33,767 nt of DNA from Prochlorococcaceae cyanobacterium jk18x1bzbins.87. GTDB taxonomy: Bacteria; Cyanobacteriota; Cyanobacteriia; PCC-6307; Cyanobiaceae. The translations under genes and the position numbers were made by a program. Shown here piece by piece: positions 8,758 to 18,000 of the stretch; within the stretch, counting starts at the first letter, position 1, and each line of letters begins with the position of its first letter. A model generated the notes under the pieces. The model was not told the DNA's origin and searched no databases. It saw only the letters and a list, made by a program, of their open reading frames with translations. The DNA is taken from contig JAJDUS010000071.1 in NCBI GenBank assembly GCA_022826535.1, positions 1-33,767 of the forward strand, given 5' to 3'.

Positions 8758-9384
8758 TCAAGCGGGGAGAGGGGGAATCAGTTGACGCTCCTCAAGGGTG
8801 CCCAGCACCTGGTCAATCCCCTCCTGCAAGGAGCAGTCACCGGTCCGGATCACCAGTTCCGGGCTATGGGGGGTCTCATAGGGGGAATCCAGCCCCGTGA
8901 AGTCCTTGATCTGTCCAGCGCGGGCTTTGGCATAGAGGCCCTTGGGGTCCCGCTGCTCGCATGTGGCTAGGTCGGCGGCGCAGTAGATCTCCAGGAAATC
9001 ACCGGGGGGGGCCAGGGACCTTGCCCGATCCCGATCTGCTTGAAAGGGGGAGACAAACGCCGTCAAGGTGATGATCCCCGCGTCCAGAAACAACTTGGCC
9101 ACCTCGCCAATGCGGCGGATATTCTCCATGCGGTCGGTATCTGTAAAGCCCAGATCACGGCAGAGGCCATGGCGCATATTGTCCCCATCCAACACATAAC
9201 CCGCAACGCCACGGCGGTGCAGCTCGCCATTGACCCCATTGGCCATGGTGCTCTTCCCGGAGCCGGAGAGACCTGTAAACCAGAGAATGGCGCTGCCGTG
9301 CCCCCGCAAAGCCGCCCGATCCTGGCGGGATATGGTGGCTTGATGCCAGACGATGTTGCTGGCGGTGGGTGGGGGCGTGGTCAC
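8758..9384 (-). CDS. cysC: Adenylylsulfate (APS) kinase
   Basis: CysC (208 residues) phosphorylates adenosine 5'-phosphosulfate to PAPS in assimilatory sulfate activation. The P-loop GLSGSGKST is at 38-46. The DGDN motif, the [14 protein letters not shown] segment and the FVSPFQADR block follow in the usual order. [21 protein letters not shown] near the C-terminus is also characteristic. The length is normal. The gene is upstream of queC with only one base between them. No sulfurylase or PAPS reductase gene is present in the window. Confidence 0.95.
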   Translation of the reverse strand: MTTPPPTASNIVWHQATISRQDRAALRGHGSAILWFTGLSGSGKSTMANGVNGELHRRGVAGYVLDGDNMRHGLCRDLGFTDTDRMENIRRIGEVAKLFLDAGIITLTAFVSPFQADRDRARSLAPPGDFLEIYCAADLATCEQRDPKGLYAKARAGQIKDFTGLDSPYETPHSPELVIRTGDCSLQEGIDQVLGTLEERQLIPPLPA

Positions 9385-9454
9385 AGAACAGAAGAGATGC
9401 TGGTCTGGCTTCCATTGTCTACAGCAGCCACAGGCTGGGGACAGGGGGTGTACT

Positions 9455-9781
9455 TCAGCCCCCGGAACGCTTGGGCTGATACCCTTGCATGGCCAGTTGC
9501 TCCAGCGCTGCCGTTACCTGGTCACCTTGCAGGACAATGGTATCCCCCTGCACGGTTCCTCCTGTGCCTGTGGCCGCTTTCAAGGCTTTGGCCAGGGCAT
9601 TCAACTGATGGGTGGGCAGTGCCAACCCTGTGATGATGGTGACAGTCTTACCGCTGCGCCCCCGACTGCTGCGCTGCACCCTGACTTGCTGCCGGCCTGG
9701 CGGCCGCGGCGCAGGGGAGGGCTGCTGGATCCGAGGCGTCCGATCCGGCGTGAATTCTTGCCAACCTCCCTTGCGGGCCAT
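9455..9781 (-). CDS. SUI1/eIF1-like translation factor (YciH type)
   Basis: This 108-residue protein has a disordered, basic, Pro-rich N-terminus (about residues 1-35). A SUI1 domain follows with the motifs RGRSGKTVTIITGL, LAKALKAATGTGG and IVLQGDQ near the C-terminus. The family includes eukaryotic eIF1 and bacterial YciH. Its bacterial role in translation-initiation fidelity is only partly understood. A strong ribosome binding site (AGGAGGT at 9788-9794) lies 6 nt upstream and overlaps the stop codon of the zinc-ribbon gene, suggesting coupled translation. Confidence 0.88.
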   Translation of the reverse strand: MARKGGWQEFTPDRTPRIQQPSPAPRPPGRQQVRVQRSSRGRSGKTVTIITGLALPTHQLNALAKALKAATGTGGTVQGDTIVLQGDQVTAALEQLAMQGYQPKRSGG

Positions 9782-9787
9782 GGGTTC

Positions 9788-9794
9788 ACCTCCT
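9788..9794 (-). promoter_or_regulatory. Strong ribosome binding site of the SUI1-like gene
   Basis: AGGAGGT on the minus strand, 6 nt from ATG 9781, overlapping the TAG of the preceding gene (9793-9795). The overlap suggests that ribosomes finishing the upstream gene help to load the next. Confidence 0.75.
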
Positions 9795-10122
9795 AGTCGT
9801 CCAGGGTTTCAGCCTGCACATCAATGGGGGCATTCTTACCCCCATTGCCTTGGGAGGACCCCGCAAAGCTGTAGCCACAGGCGGGACAGGTGGTGGCGTT
9901 CATGGTGGCAATGCCGCAACTGGGGCATTGCTTCACCTGTGCTTGCAGACGACGCCACCACAGCCAGCCCGCCACCCCTGCTACGCCTGCCAGCAGAACA
10001 GGTAACAGGAGCAGGAGGGACAATCCTCGGGCCAGGCCGAGGAGCAGACGCAGGGTGGGACCCGGCAGCAGGATGAGTGCAGCCAGGGCGCCAATGAGAA
10101 GCCAAGGCGGTCGGCGTTGCAT
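9793..10122 (-). CDS. Small membrane protein with C-terminal zinc ribbon
   Basis: From ATG 10122 the product has 109 residues. Two hydrophobic segments (about residues 8-30 and 33-56) are followed by a basic WWRRLQ stretch. A zinc-ribbon pair follows, CPSCG (Cys66, Cys69) and CPACGY (Cys79, Cys82), then a polar tail. The layout suggests an inner- or thylakoid-membrane protein with a zinc ribbon on one face. No specific function can be assigned. The longer frame to 10350 has no membrane or zinc features in its extra part, so I chose the later start. It probably shares a transcript with the SUI1-like gene. Confidence 0.65.
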   Translation of the reverse strand: MQRRPPWLLIGALAALILLPGPTLRLLLGLARGLSLLLLLPVLLAGVAGVAGWLWWRRLQAQVKQCPSCGIATMNATTCPACGYSFAGSSQGNGGKNAPIDVQAETLDD

Positions 10123-10198
10123 GGGAAAGGCTGGGATAGCTGGTGACCTGGTTGATCCTGTTGATCCAGGGGGCGTCCTTGGCGACAACTGATGAGAA

Positions 10199-10498
10199 TT
10201 ATGGACCTGTCTGACTCGTTTGGATGGGGACAGACAATGGGAGTTGCCCCTTGAGAAACTGCACCTCGCTGGTGAGAGCATCAACCTTGTCATCAACGGC
10301 TTGACTACGGGCATCCAGGTGTTCTTCAGGGTGGGCAGGATCCCGGGCAAAGTCCTCGCTCAGAGCGCTTGTCTCTCCATCGATATGGTCGTTCAGCGCA
10401 TTAAACGTGTAGGACTGGAATCCAACAAGGGGAACCGTACTGCTGGCAAAAACAGTCAAAGCCGAGGGAAGGAGGGATTGAAGGGTGGCGGGATTCAT
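10199..10498 (-). CDS. Small N-terminally hydrophobic, coiled-coil protein (hypothetical)
   Basis: A 99-residue protein begins MNPATLQSLLPSALTVFASS, a moderately hydrophobic segment that could be a signal anchor. A polar helical stretch (about residues 30-85) has repeating hydrophobic positions (ALNDHID, ALSEDFA, AVDDKVDALTSEV). This layout, a short membrane segment then a coiled coil, resembles in miniature the protein encoded at 13450-14343, on the other side of leuS. No family is recognised, and the ribosome binding site is weak. Confidence 0.5.
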   Translation of the reverse strand: MNPATLQSLLPSALTVFASSTVPLVGFQSYTFNALNDHIDGETSALSEDFARDPAHPEEHLDARSQAVDDKVDALTSEVQFLKGQLPLSVPIQTSQTGP

Positions 10499-10637
10499 GG
10501 CTTTCCCGTCTGGCTTGTCTGGGTTCCTTCAAAGTCTAGGCCAGCCTCCTGGCCCCTGTGAAGCAGGGGAACCGGAAGCGCTTCTCCAGGAGCCGTGGTC
10601 CTGTTTCAAGTGGTCTGGCCGTCTTTTTATCAAGGGC

Positions 10638-13277
10638 CTAAGGAACCAGGTTCACCAGACGACCTGGCACCACGATCACCCGCCGTGGGGCGGTCCCCTT
10701 CAGCCACCGCCGGGCAATCTCGCTGCCACAGGCCAGGCGCTCCAGTTCCTCCTGGGAGGCGGCGCTGGGTACGGTCATGGTGCCCCGGGTTTTGCCCTGG
10801 ATCTGGATGACCACATCCCGCAACTCCTGTTTGAGGGCCTCCGGATCCCACTGGGGCCAGCGCTGGTTGTGAACACTGCCCGGCCCATCCAGTTGTCGCC
10901 AAAGCTCTTCCGCCAGGTGGGGGGCAAAGGGGGCCAGCAGCCGCAACAGGGCATCCATGGCCTCAACTTGCACAACAGGGGAGGCTTTGTCCATGTCCCC
11001 CAATCCGTTGGCCAGCTTCATGAGTTCAGACACGGCGGTGTTGAACTGATAGGCCCCATCCAGATCCTCGTCAATGGCCTGGATGGCGGTGTGGACACAG
11101 CGACGCATCCGGTGGTCAGTGGCGGTGAGCTCCGTTATGGGGCCGGGTTGGGTGTTGTTGAGCCCTCCTCCCCGCTGGCGGAAGCCTGCCACCAGGCGCC
11201 AGAGCCGCTGCAAAAAGCGGAACTGTCCCTCCACGTCCGCATCGCTCCATTCCAGATCCTTCTCCGGCGGTGCCTTGAAGAGAATGAACATCCGGGCCGT
11301 ATCGGCCCCATACCGGGCCACCACTGAGGCCGGGTCCACGCCGTTGAGCTTGGACTTGGACATCTTCTCAAAGAAGGCCTCCAGGGGCTGCCCATCCTCG
11401 GGATCTAATGGTTCTTCGGGGTCTTGAACCCGCTCCGGGGCCACATATTTCCCTGTGCGGGGATTGCGGTAGGTGATGGATTGCACCATGCCCTGGGTGA
11501 GCAGCCGTCGAAAGGGCTCACGGAACCCCAGGAGGCCCCGATCTGCCAAGGCCTTGGTGAGGAATCGGGAGTAGAGCAGGTGCAGGATGGCGTGTTCCAC
11601 CCCCCCCACGTATTGATCCACGGGCAGCCACCGGTCCACCTCCTTGCGCTGGAAGGCCTCCTGGGCATTGGTGGCGTCTGCATAGCGCAGGAAGTACCAA
11701 CTGGAGCACATGAACGTGTCCATGGTGTCGGTCTCCCGCTGGGCCGGGGTCCCACAGGAGGGACAGTTCACCTCCAGCCACCCCTTGGCCTTGGCCAGGG
11801 GGCTGCCCCCCTTGCCGGCCAAGGGCAGGTCCCGGGGCAATTCCACGGGAAGCTGGTCCTGGGGGACGGGCACAGCCCCACACTTGGGGCAGTGGATGAT
11901 GGGAATGGGGCATCCCCAGTAGCGCTGGCGTGACACCAGCCAATCCCGCAGGCGATAGATGGTTTTTTCCTCCCCAAGCTGCTGTTGGGCCAGTGCTGCT
12001 GTGATGCTGGCCTTGGCCTCCTGGCTGGACAGACCGTTGAAGTCCCCGGAATTCACCAGGATGCCTGCATCACAGAACGCCTCGTCCAATGCCGGGGGAT
12101 CCTGGCCATCGGGGGTGATGACCACCTTGATGGGCAGGCCATGGCGTTGGGCGAAGTGGAAATCACGGCCGTCATGGGCGGGAACCCCCATCACGGCGCC
12201 GGAGCCGTAGTCCAGCAGGACGTAGTCCGCAATCCAGACGGGAATCGGGTGTCCACTGAGGGGATGCCGCACGTGGGAACCAAGGGGAACACCCCGCTTG
12301 GGACGATCTTCCGCCGTGCGCTCCATGGTGCTGGTGCGTCCCATCTCGGTACGGAAAGCTGCCACTGTGGCCTGTTGTTCCGGCCGGGTCAGGCTGTCCA
12401 CAAGGGGATGCTCCGGCGCCAACACCATGTAAGTGACGCCAAAGAGGGTATCCGGCCGGGTGGTGAACACCTCCACCGCCCCTGTGTCCCTCCCATCGCC
12501 GGGGGCCATGGGAGGGAACAACACCTGCGTTCCGGTGGATCGACCAATCCAGTTGGCCTGCATGGTGCATACCCGCTCCGGCCAACCCGCCAACAGCGTC
12601 AAGTCATCCAGCAGATCCTTGACATAATGGGTAATCCCGAGGAACCACTGGCGCAGCAGGCGGCGCTCCACCAGGGCGCCGGAGCGCCAGGAGCGCCCTT
12701 GGCTGTCCACCTGCTCATTGGCCAACACGGTCTGATCCACCGGATCCCAGTTCACGGCGGCTTCCTTCTGGTAGGCCAGCCCCGCCGCGAAGAGTTCCAG
12801 GAAGATCCATTGGGTCCAGCGGTAATAATCCGGCTGGCAGGTGGTGACTTCCCGTTCCCAGTCAAGGGATAGCCCCAGGGCGTCCAGTTGGCCCCGCATC
12901 TGGGCAATATTTTGTTCTGTCCAGCGTCCTGGTTCCACGGAGCGCTCAATGGCGGCATTTTCTGCAGGCAGGCCAAAGGCGTCCCAACCCATGGGGTGGA
13001 GCACCGCCTTGCCTTTCATCCGCTGCACGCGGGCCACCACATCGGTAATGACGTAGTTGCGCACATGGCCCATGTGCAGGCTCCCCGAGGGGTAGGGAAA
13101 CATGGACAGGGCATAAAACGTGTCCTGTCCGGGTTGGGGCCTTGGTGTTTGATGCTGCCCACTGGCCCGCCAGTGCTGCTGCCAATGGGCCTCAATCCGG
13201 GTGGGAGCATAGGGCTCCTGCAACGACTGGGCCGGACCATGGTCCAGCAGGGAAGCTTTTGAGTCAGAGACGGCCAT
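10638..13277 (-). CDS. leuS: Leucyl-tRNA synthetase
   Basis: LeuS (879 residues, normal bacterial length) charges tRNA-Leu with leucine. The class I signatures are present: a HIGH-type HMGH at residues 68-71 within [15 protein letters not shown], and KMSKS at 638-642. The connecting and editing regions include [20 protein letters not shown] and [11 protein letters not shown] zinc-like Cys pair ([18 protein letters not shown]) and the C-terminal tRNA-binding domain also follow. It is flanked on both sides by small membrane/coiled-coil protein genes. No T-box or leader structure was noticed upstream. Confidence 0.97.
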   Translation of the reverse strand: MAVSDSKASLLDHGPAQSLQEPYAPTRIEAHWQQHWRASGQHQTPRPQPGQDTFYALSMFPYPSGSLHMGHVRNYVITDVVARVQRMKGKAVLHPMGWDAFGLPAENAAIERSVEPGRWTEQNIAQMRGQLDALGLSLDWEREVTTCQPDYYRWTQWIFLELFAAGLAYQKEAAVNWDPVDQTVLANEQVDSQGRSWRSGALVERRLLRQWFLGITHYVKDLLDDLTLLAGWPERVCTMQANWIGRSTGTQVLFPPMAPGDGRDTGAVEVFTTRPDTLFGVTYMVLAPEHPLVDSLTRPEQQATVAAFRTEMGRTSTMERTAEDRPKRGVPLGSHVRHPLSGHPIPVWIADYVLLDYGSGAVMGVPAHDGRDFHFAQRHGLPIKVVITPDGQDPPALDEAFCDAGILVNSGDFNGLSSQEAKASITAALAQQQLGEEKTIYRLRDWLVSRQRYWGCPIPIIHCPKCGAVPVPQDQLPVELPRDLPLAGKGGSPLAKAKGWLEVNCPSCGTPAQRETDTMDTFMCSSWYFLRYADATNAQEAFQRKEVDRWLPVDQYVGGVEHAILHLLYSRFLTKALADRGLLGFREPFRRLLTQGMVQSITYRNPRTGKYVAPERVQDPEEPLDPEDGQPLEAFFEKMSKSKLNGVDPASVVARYGADTARMFILFKAPPEKDLEWSDADVEGQFRFLQRLWRLVAGFRQRGGGLNNTQPGPITELTATDHRMRRCVHTAIQAIDEDLDGAYQFNTAVSELMKLANGLGDMDKASPVVQVEAMDALLRLLAPFAPHLAEELWRQLDGPGSVHNQRWPQWDPEALKQELRDVVIQIQGKTRGTMTVPSAASQEELERLACGSEIARRWLKGTAPRRVIVVPGRLVNLVP

Positions 13278-13449
13278 GGCAGCTTACAGGGCCAGCATTG
13301 ACTGCCATGGTCCCATAGGGTGGGCGCCGGGGGCACGGTTTGGCAACCCCTGACGTGTGAAGACAAGGCGCCAGGCGGGATCTAGTCGAGACGCCGCCTC
13401 CACCGCCCGCCACTCCGCTGGCACGCCACGGAAGGGGGAAAGGCAATGT

Positions 13450-14343
13450 TCATTGTCCAGCCCTGGCTGCCAGAAGGGTCTCCAACACCCGATCCAGCCG
13501 TTCCCCCAGCGCCTGGCTATCCACTTTGAGTTCTGCCCTCAACGCCTGGTTATCGGCCTTGAGTTCTGCCCTCAGCGCCTGGTTATCAGCTTTGAGTTCC
13601 GCTTTGGTCTCATCCAGCCGTTCCGCCAACGCCTGGTTATCGGCTTTGAGTTCTGTCCTCAGCGCCTGGCTATCCGCTTTGAGTTCCGCTTTGGTCTCAT
13701 CCAGCCGTTCCGCCAACGCCTGGCTATCCGCTTTGAGTTCCGCCCTCAGCGCCTGGTTATCGGCTTTGAGTTCCGCTTTGGTCTCATCCAGCCGTTCCGC
13801 CAACGCCTGGTTATCCGCTTTGAGTTCCGCCCTCAGCGCCTGGTTATCGGCCTTGAGTTCCGTTTTGGTCTCATCCAGCCGTTCCGCCAACGCCTGGCTA
13901 TCCGCTTTGAGTTCCGCCCTCAGCGCCTGGTTATCGGCTTTGAGTTCCGTTTTGGTCTCATCCAGCCGTTTCGCCAACGCCTGGTTATCGGCCTTGAGTT
14001 CCGTTTTGGTCTCATCCAGCCGTTTCGCCAACGCCTGGTTATCGGCTTTGAGTTCTGCTTTGGTCTCCCTCAGCGCTTCTCTTTGGCGGGTTTCACTGGC
14101 CCTGATTTCTTCGGTGAGATGGGCGTTGCCATCTCTGATATCAGCCCTCAGGGACTGGAAGGACCCCATCCAGAGATTGGCCACCAGGGTGGCCACCCCC
14201 ACCAGGACGCTGATCACCGCCACCACCACCACAGGCTTCAACCATTCCCACCACCAGGACTTCGGCAGGGGAGAGCCAGGGGTTGTCTGGTCCTGCTGCT
14301 CAAGTGTTGGCGTTGGTGTTGGTGTTGGCGTGCTGGAGGTCAT
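13450..14343 (-). CDS. Membrane-anchored modular coiled-coil protein (hypothetical)
   Basis: From ATG 14343 the product has 297 residues. A Thr/Pro tail (TPTPTPTPT) is followed by a Trp-rich flank (WWWEWLK) and one hydrophobic helix (about 37-59). A polar linker (60-92) follows, then a repeat rod at 93-284 and a short end (DRVLETLLAARAGQ). The rod is a run of units of 18, 18, 29, 29, 29, 29 and 40 residues. Each is an 18-residue ETK(A/T)ELKADNQALAxRLD type unit, extended in the longer ones by 11-residue ELKADNQALRA inserts. Heptad and hendecad spacing predicts a nearly straight rod about 28 nm long. The short N-terminus is probably cytoplasmic and the rod on the other side, but this is inference. 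No function is known. The TTG at 14355 is an alternative start. Confidence 0.75.
   Translation of the reverse strand: MTSSTPTPTPTPTLEQQDQTTPGSPLPKSWWWEWLKPVVVVAVISVLVGVATLVANLWMGSFQSLRADIRDGNAHLTEEIRASETRQREALRETKAELKADNQALAKRLDETKTELKADNQALAKRLDETKTELKADNQALRAELKADSQALAERLDETKTELKADNQALRAELKADNQALAERLDETKAELKADNQALRAELKADSQALAERLDETKAELKADSQALRTELKADNQALAERLDETKAELKADNQALRAELKADNQALRAELKVDSQALGERLDRVLETLLAARAGQ
13492..14067 (-). repeat. Coding tandem repeats of 33/54/87 bp in the coiled-coil gene
   Basis: The repeats encode seven units of 18, 18, 29, 29, 29, 29 and 40 residues. The size rule is 18 plus a multiple of 11 residues (54 plus n times 33 bp). Units are nearly identical at DNA level, so copy number should vary between strains and may be collapsed in assemblies. 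Confidence 0.85.
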
Positions 14344-14403
14344 GGGCAGAAGCAACCCGAAATCATCCTAAGGTCAGCCCCACCCCCCCTGCCGCCGCCC
14401 GGA

Positions 14404-14430
14404 TTCTCCCCGCCATTACTGCGAAAGCAG
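14404..14430. repeat. Small palindromic intergenic repeat
   Basis: The sequence attactgc-gaaa-gcaggaat forms a hairpin with a GAAA tetraloop and one mismatch. It resembles the common attcccgc-gaaa-gcgggaat type of dispersed intergenic palindrome. A more diverged relative (attcctgc-tgcc-gcgggagt) lies near 14755-14775. Confidence 0.5.
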
Positions 14431-14435
14431 GAATC

Positions 14436-14700
14436 TGTTCTTCAGAAGCCGCCAGAAGGTTGTTCAACATCCGATCCGGGTTCCCCCAACCCCTGGCCAT
14501 CGGCCTTGTGTTCTGCTTTGATCTTCCTTAGCGCTTCTTTTTGGCGGGTGTCATGGTCCTGATCTCTTCGGTGGGATGGGTGCTGATCATGACCACCACC
14601 ACGGACTTCAACCATTCCCACCACCAGGCCCCCTGCAGGGAGGAGCCAGGGGTTGTCTGGTCCTGCTGCTCAAGTGTTGGCGTTGGCGTGTGGGGGTTAT
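14436..14700 (-). pseudogene. Decayed paralogue of the modular coiled-coil protein
   Basis: The minus-strand translation recovers pieces of the neighbouring gene in shifted frames: TPTPTLEQQDQTTPGSSL, then WWWEWLKSVVVV, then HPTEEIRT, then TRQKEALRKIKAEHKADGQGLGE. A frame change ends in DRMLNNLLAAS, which matches DRVLETLLAAR. Most of the membrane helix is deleted and the frame is broken. Only one repeat-like unit (KAEHKADGQGLGE) is present, against seven units in the intact gene. It lies immediately upstream of the intact gene in the same orientation. Confidence 0.7.
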
Positions 14701-15010
14701 GGGGGAAGCAACCCGGAAGAATCCTGGGCCAGCCCCCTCTTTCCTGCCCCCGTCATTCCTGCTGCCGCGGGAGTCCGCGATTTTTTCAGAGCGGGGAACC
14801 TTGCCAACGGGTTGCCACGGGGTTAGGATGCTGAGAAGCCCTTGTCTGCCTCTGCCACCCATGCATAGCTCAACAGCGAATGCTACCCCACTCCCAGCGC
14901 TTGCCTGCTTTGATGGAGCCGTAACAGGCATGAAGCCTGACCCTGAGACAGGCATGGTGAAGGGGGATGGCCAATTCGCGGCGGCGCACCGGACCACGGG
15001 GGCGCTCCCA

Positions 15011-18000
15011 ATGGCTGGACAATCTCCATCATCCGGCCTCCTTGTCTCCCGGCCTGCATCGTCCCGGTGCTTTGGCAGCCTTGCCCCTTCCTTTGTTGCT
15101 GCGGGTCTCCGTCTGGGGCGGGGTCTTGTGCCGGCGCTACTGTCCCTGCCGCCACTGGCTGTGGCGCTCCTTCTGTTGCCGGCCCCCGAGGCTGCTGCCC
15201 AGAGCCGTGGGGTAACGATTGTCGAAACAGGCGGCTCCACTGAGGTAAGCGAGGTGGCGGGGGAGGATACCTACACGGTGGTGCTGAACACCGATCCGTC
15301 AGCCAGTGTTGAGATTGCGGTCAGCTCCAGTAATGAGGCGGCAACGGTCAGCCCCGCCACATTGACCTTTACAGCCGGTGGGGACGGTTCCGGTTCGGTG
15401 GGTAACGGCAACTGGGCTGTGGCCCAGACGGTGACGGTCACCGGGGTGGATGACCTCCGCGACAACTTGGGGGCTCGCAGGCCCTCCATCCGCCACACCG
15501 CCACCTCAAGCCATAGCAGCTACGATAATATCACCATCCCGGATCTGAGAATCACGGTGCTGGACAATGAGACGTCGTCCGTCATCATCCACGAGTCCAA
15601 CGGTTTCACTAGCGTGACCGAAGCGGCAGGGAATATGCACACCGATACCTATAAGGTGTCGATCACCAGCGAACCATTCGTAGAGAGTGACCCTGTCAAG
15701 ATCATTATGACGAGAGACCCACTTGTGACAAACTTCGATTTCAACCCGAAGACATTGACCTTCAACGCCACCAACTGGAGCACGCCCCAGACGGTCACCG
15801 TCACCGGCGTGGATGATAGCGTGGACCAAACCAGTCTATCCGAGTCCATTGCCGTCAAGGGCGAGTCAGAGTACAGTGTCAATTACAAGACAACCTTCGA
15901 CTCGGTGGCAGTCAGGGTATTGGATGATGACAGCGTCGGTGTGGCCATTGTCGAGCCCAGCTACGCCGAGGGCGACGCCGTAGAGGTGACCGAGGCTCCT
16001 GGTCGGGACAACACCAATATTTATAGGGTGGTGCTGGAGAGCGCGCCATTAGGTACTGTCAGGATCGCCCCCGAATCCTCGGATACGACAGCCGCCACGG
16101 TTAGCCCGGCAACGTTGACCTTCACCCCATCCAACTGGAGCAGGCCCCAGATAGTGACCGTGACAGGTGTGAATGACCGGCAGCCCAATGCGGGCGGTAA
16201 GCGCTCCGCCCCTATCAACCACACCGTCACATCAACAGAGGATGAACGTTATAATGGTGTGACACATGAGGAAGGGGGGGATATCAGCGTCCCCCAGGTT
16301 AACGTCGATGTGATCGGTGTGGAGTCCGCCATCGTCCTCACCCACTCCAACGGCTCCACCACGGTGACCGAGGCCGATGGTGCAGGCCAGATCGATACCT
16401 ACACGGTGGCGCTGAACAACGCGATATCAACCAACGTCATCATCGAAATCCCCGAATTGTTTGCTGACCCATATAATAAACTTAATCTCATCAGAGTCAC
16501 TACCCCCGGCGGCACTCAGGACAGGGATAATAATGACGTAGCAGTAATGACCTTCACCAGTGCCAACTGGGACACGCCCCAGACAGTGACTGTTACCGGC
16601 CGCGATAACGAAATCGATCATCCGGAGAATAAATTTGACTTCACCATCACTCACACCGCCGTTTCATCACCCCCGAACTCCTACAATGGCCTCACCGCCG
16701 ATCTCGCTCTCACCTTCGTGAATGATGATGCTGACGTCGCCGGGGTGACCTTACGAGAGTCCAACGGTTCTACACGGGTGACCGAGGCGCCTGGTTTGCT
16801 CCAGAGCGATACCTACACGATCAGCCTCGACTCCGACGTATTGGTAAACGCAGTAAGGGTCATAGTCACATCCAGCGATGAGGATCGGTTACTGGTCGCT
16901 AGTGGCGTCGACTTCGAGATCCCAGGTGTAGAGATCATATTCTCAGATCCGGGACCCACGGCGTTTTGTAGCCTAAGTGGTGGACCAGGCGCGGTGGACA
17001 ATGAGTGTATAGTAAGGGTAACGGCTGTAGACGACACCGTGGACCAGGTTGGTAACAGCAGCGTGAGCATCAGCCACTCGATCTCCCTGCCTCTCCAAAT
17101 TAATGGGGTAGACTTCCCACTCAGCCCGTACGCAGACGTCGTCATCCCTGATGTCATCGCCACAGTGGTGGACGACGACAGGGTGGGCCTGATCACCAAC
17201 GAGACCAACGGCTTCACCTCCGTGACCGAAGCAGATGGCGTGACCCGCACGGATCAGTACACGTTGGCTTTGGCCGCCCTGCCAACAGCGGATGTTGAGA
17301 TCGCGATGGTCTCCGGCAATCCGGCAGCGGCCACAGTCAGCCCCGCCAGATTGACCTTCACCCCATCCAACTGGAACACGGCCCAGGCGGTGACGGTCAC
17401 CGCCGTGGACGATGCCACCCAGCAGATCAACAATCGCACCATCGCCATTACCAACATCGCCACGTCAACGGATACCCGCTACGACGCCCTCTCCTCCCGT
17501 ATCGTCGTCACGGTGGTGGATAATGACCATGGTCCCGGCTTAACCATCAGCCAGTCCGACGGTTCCACCGCAGTGACCGAGGCGGCTGCCGGCCGTACCG
17601 ATACCTACACGATGGTGCTGAATACCCAGCCAGCATCCAATGTGGTCATCGGCCCGGTCTCCAGCAAGACGAGTCCGTCGGGGGCCACAGTCAGCCCGGC
17701 ATCACTCACCTTCACCCCCACCAACTGGGATACGGCCCAGACGGTGACCGTCACCGCCGTGGACGACAACCTGGTCCAGGGCACCAGCCAAGCTGTCCTC
17801 ATTACCCATACGTTTATCTCAGGTGATCCTCAGTACAGCACCCTCGCCAACTATTTCCCCAGACTCGTCGTCTCGGTAGAGGACAATGAGAATTCTAGGT
17901 GGAGGATTGTGGAAAGTGACGGCAACACCCTGTTGACGGAAGCCCCTGGGGGCCGCACCGATACCTATACGGTGGCGATGATCAGTCAGGATTCGCAGAC

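Noticed and set aside
13492-14067. CRISPR-like regular repeats
   Set aside because: Repeats are contiguous coding units without unique spacers, and no cas genes are present. The nuclease with a Cys cluster at 27838-29394 is TM0106-type, not Cas4.
13357-14562. A 401-residue plus-strand open frame opposite the coiled-coil gene, and another at 13526-14371
   Set aside because: The repeat unit length is a multiple of three and free of stops in several frames, so every frame stays open. Only the minus-strand frame gives a sensible membrane helix and coiled coil.
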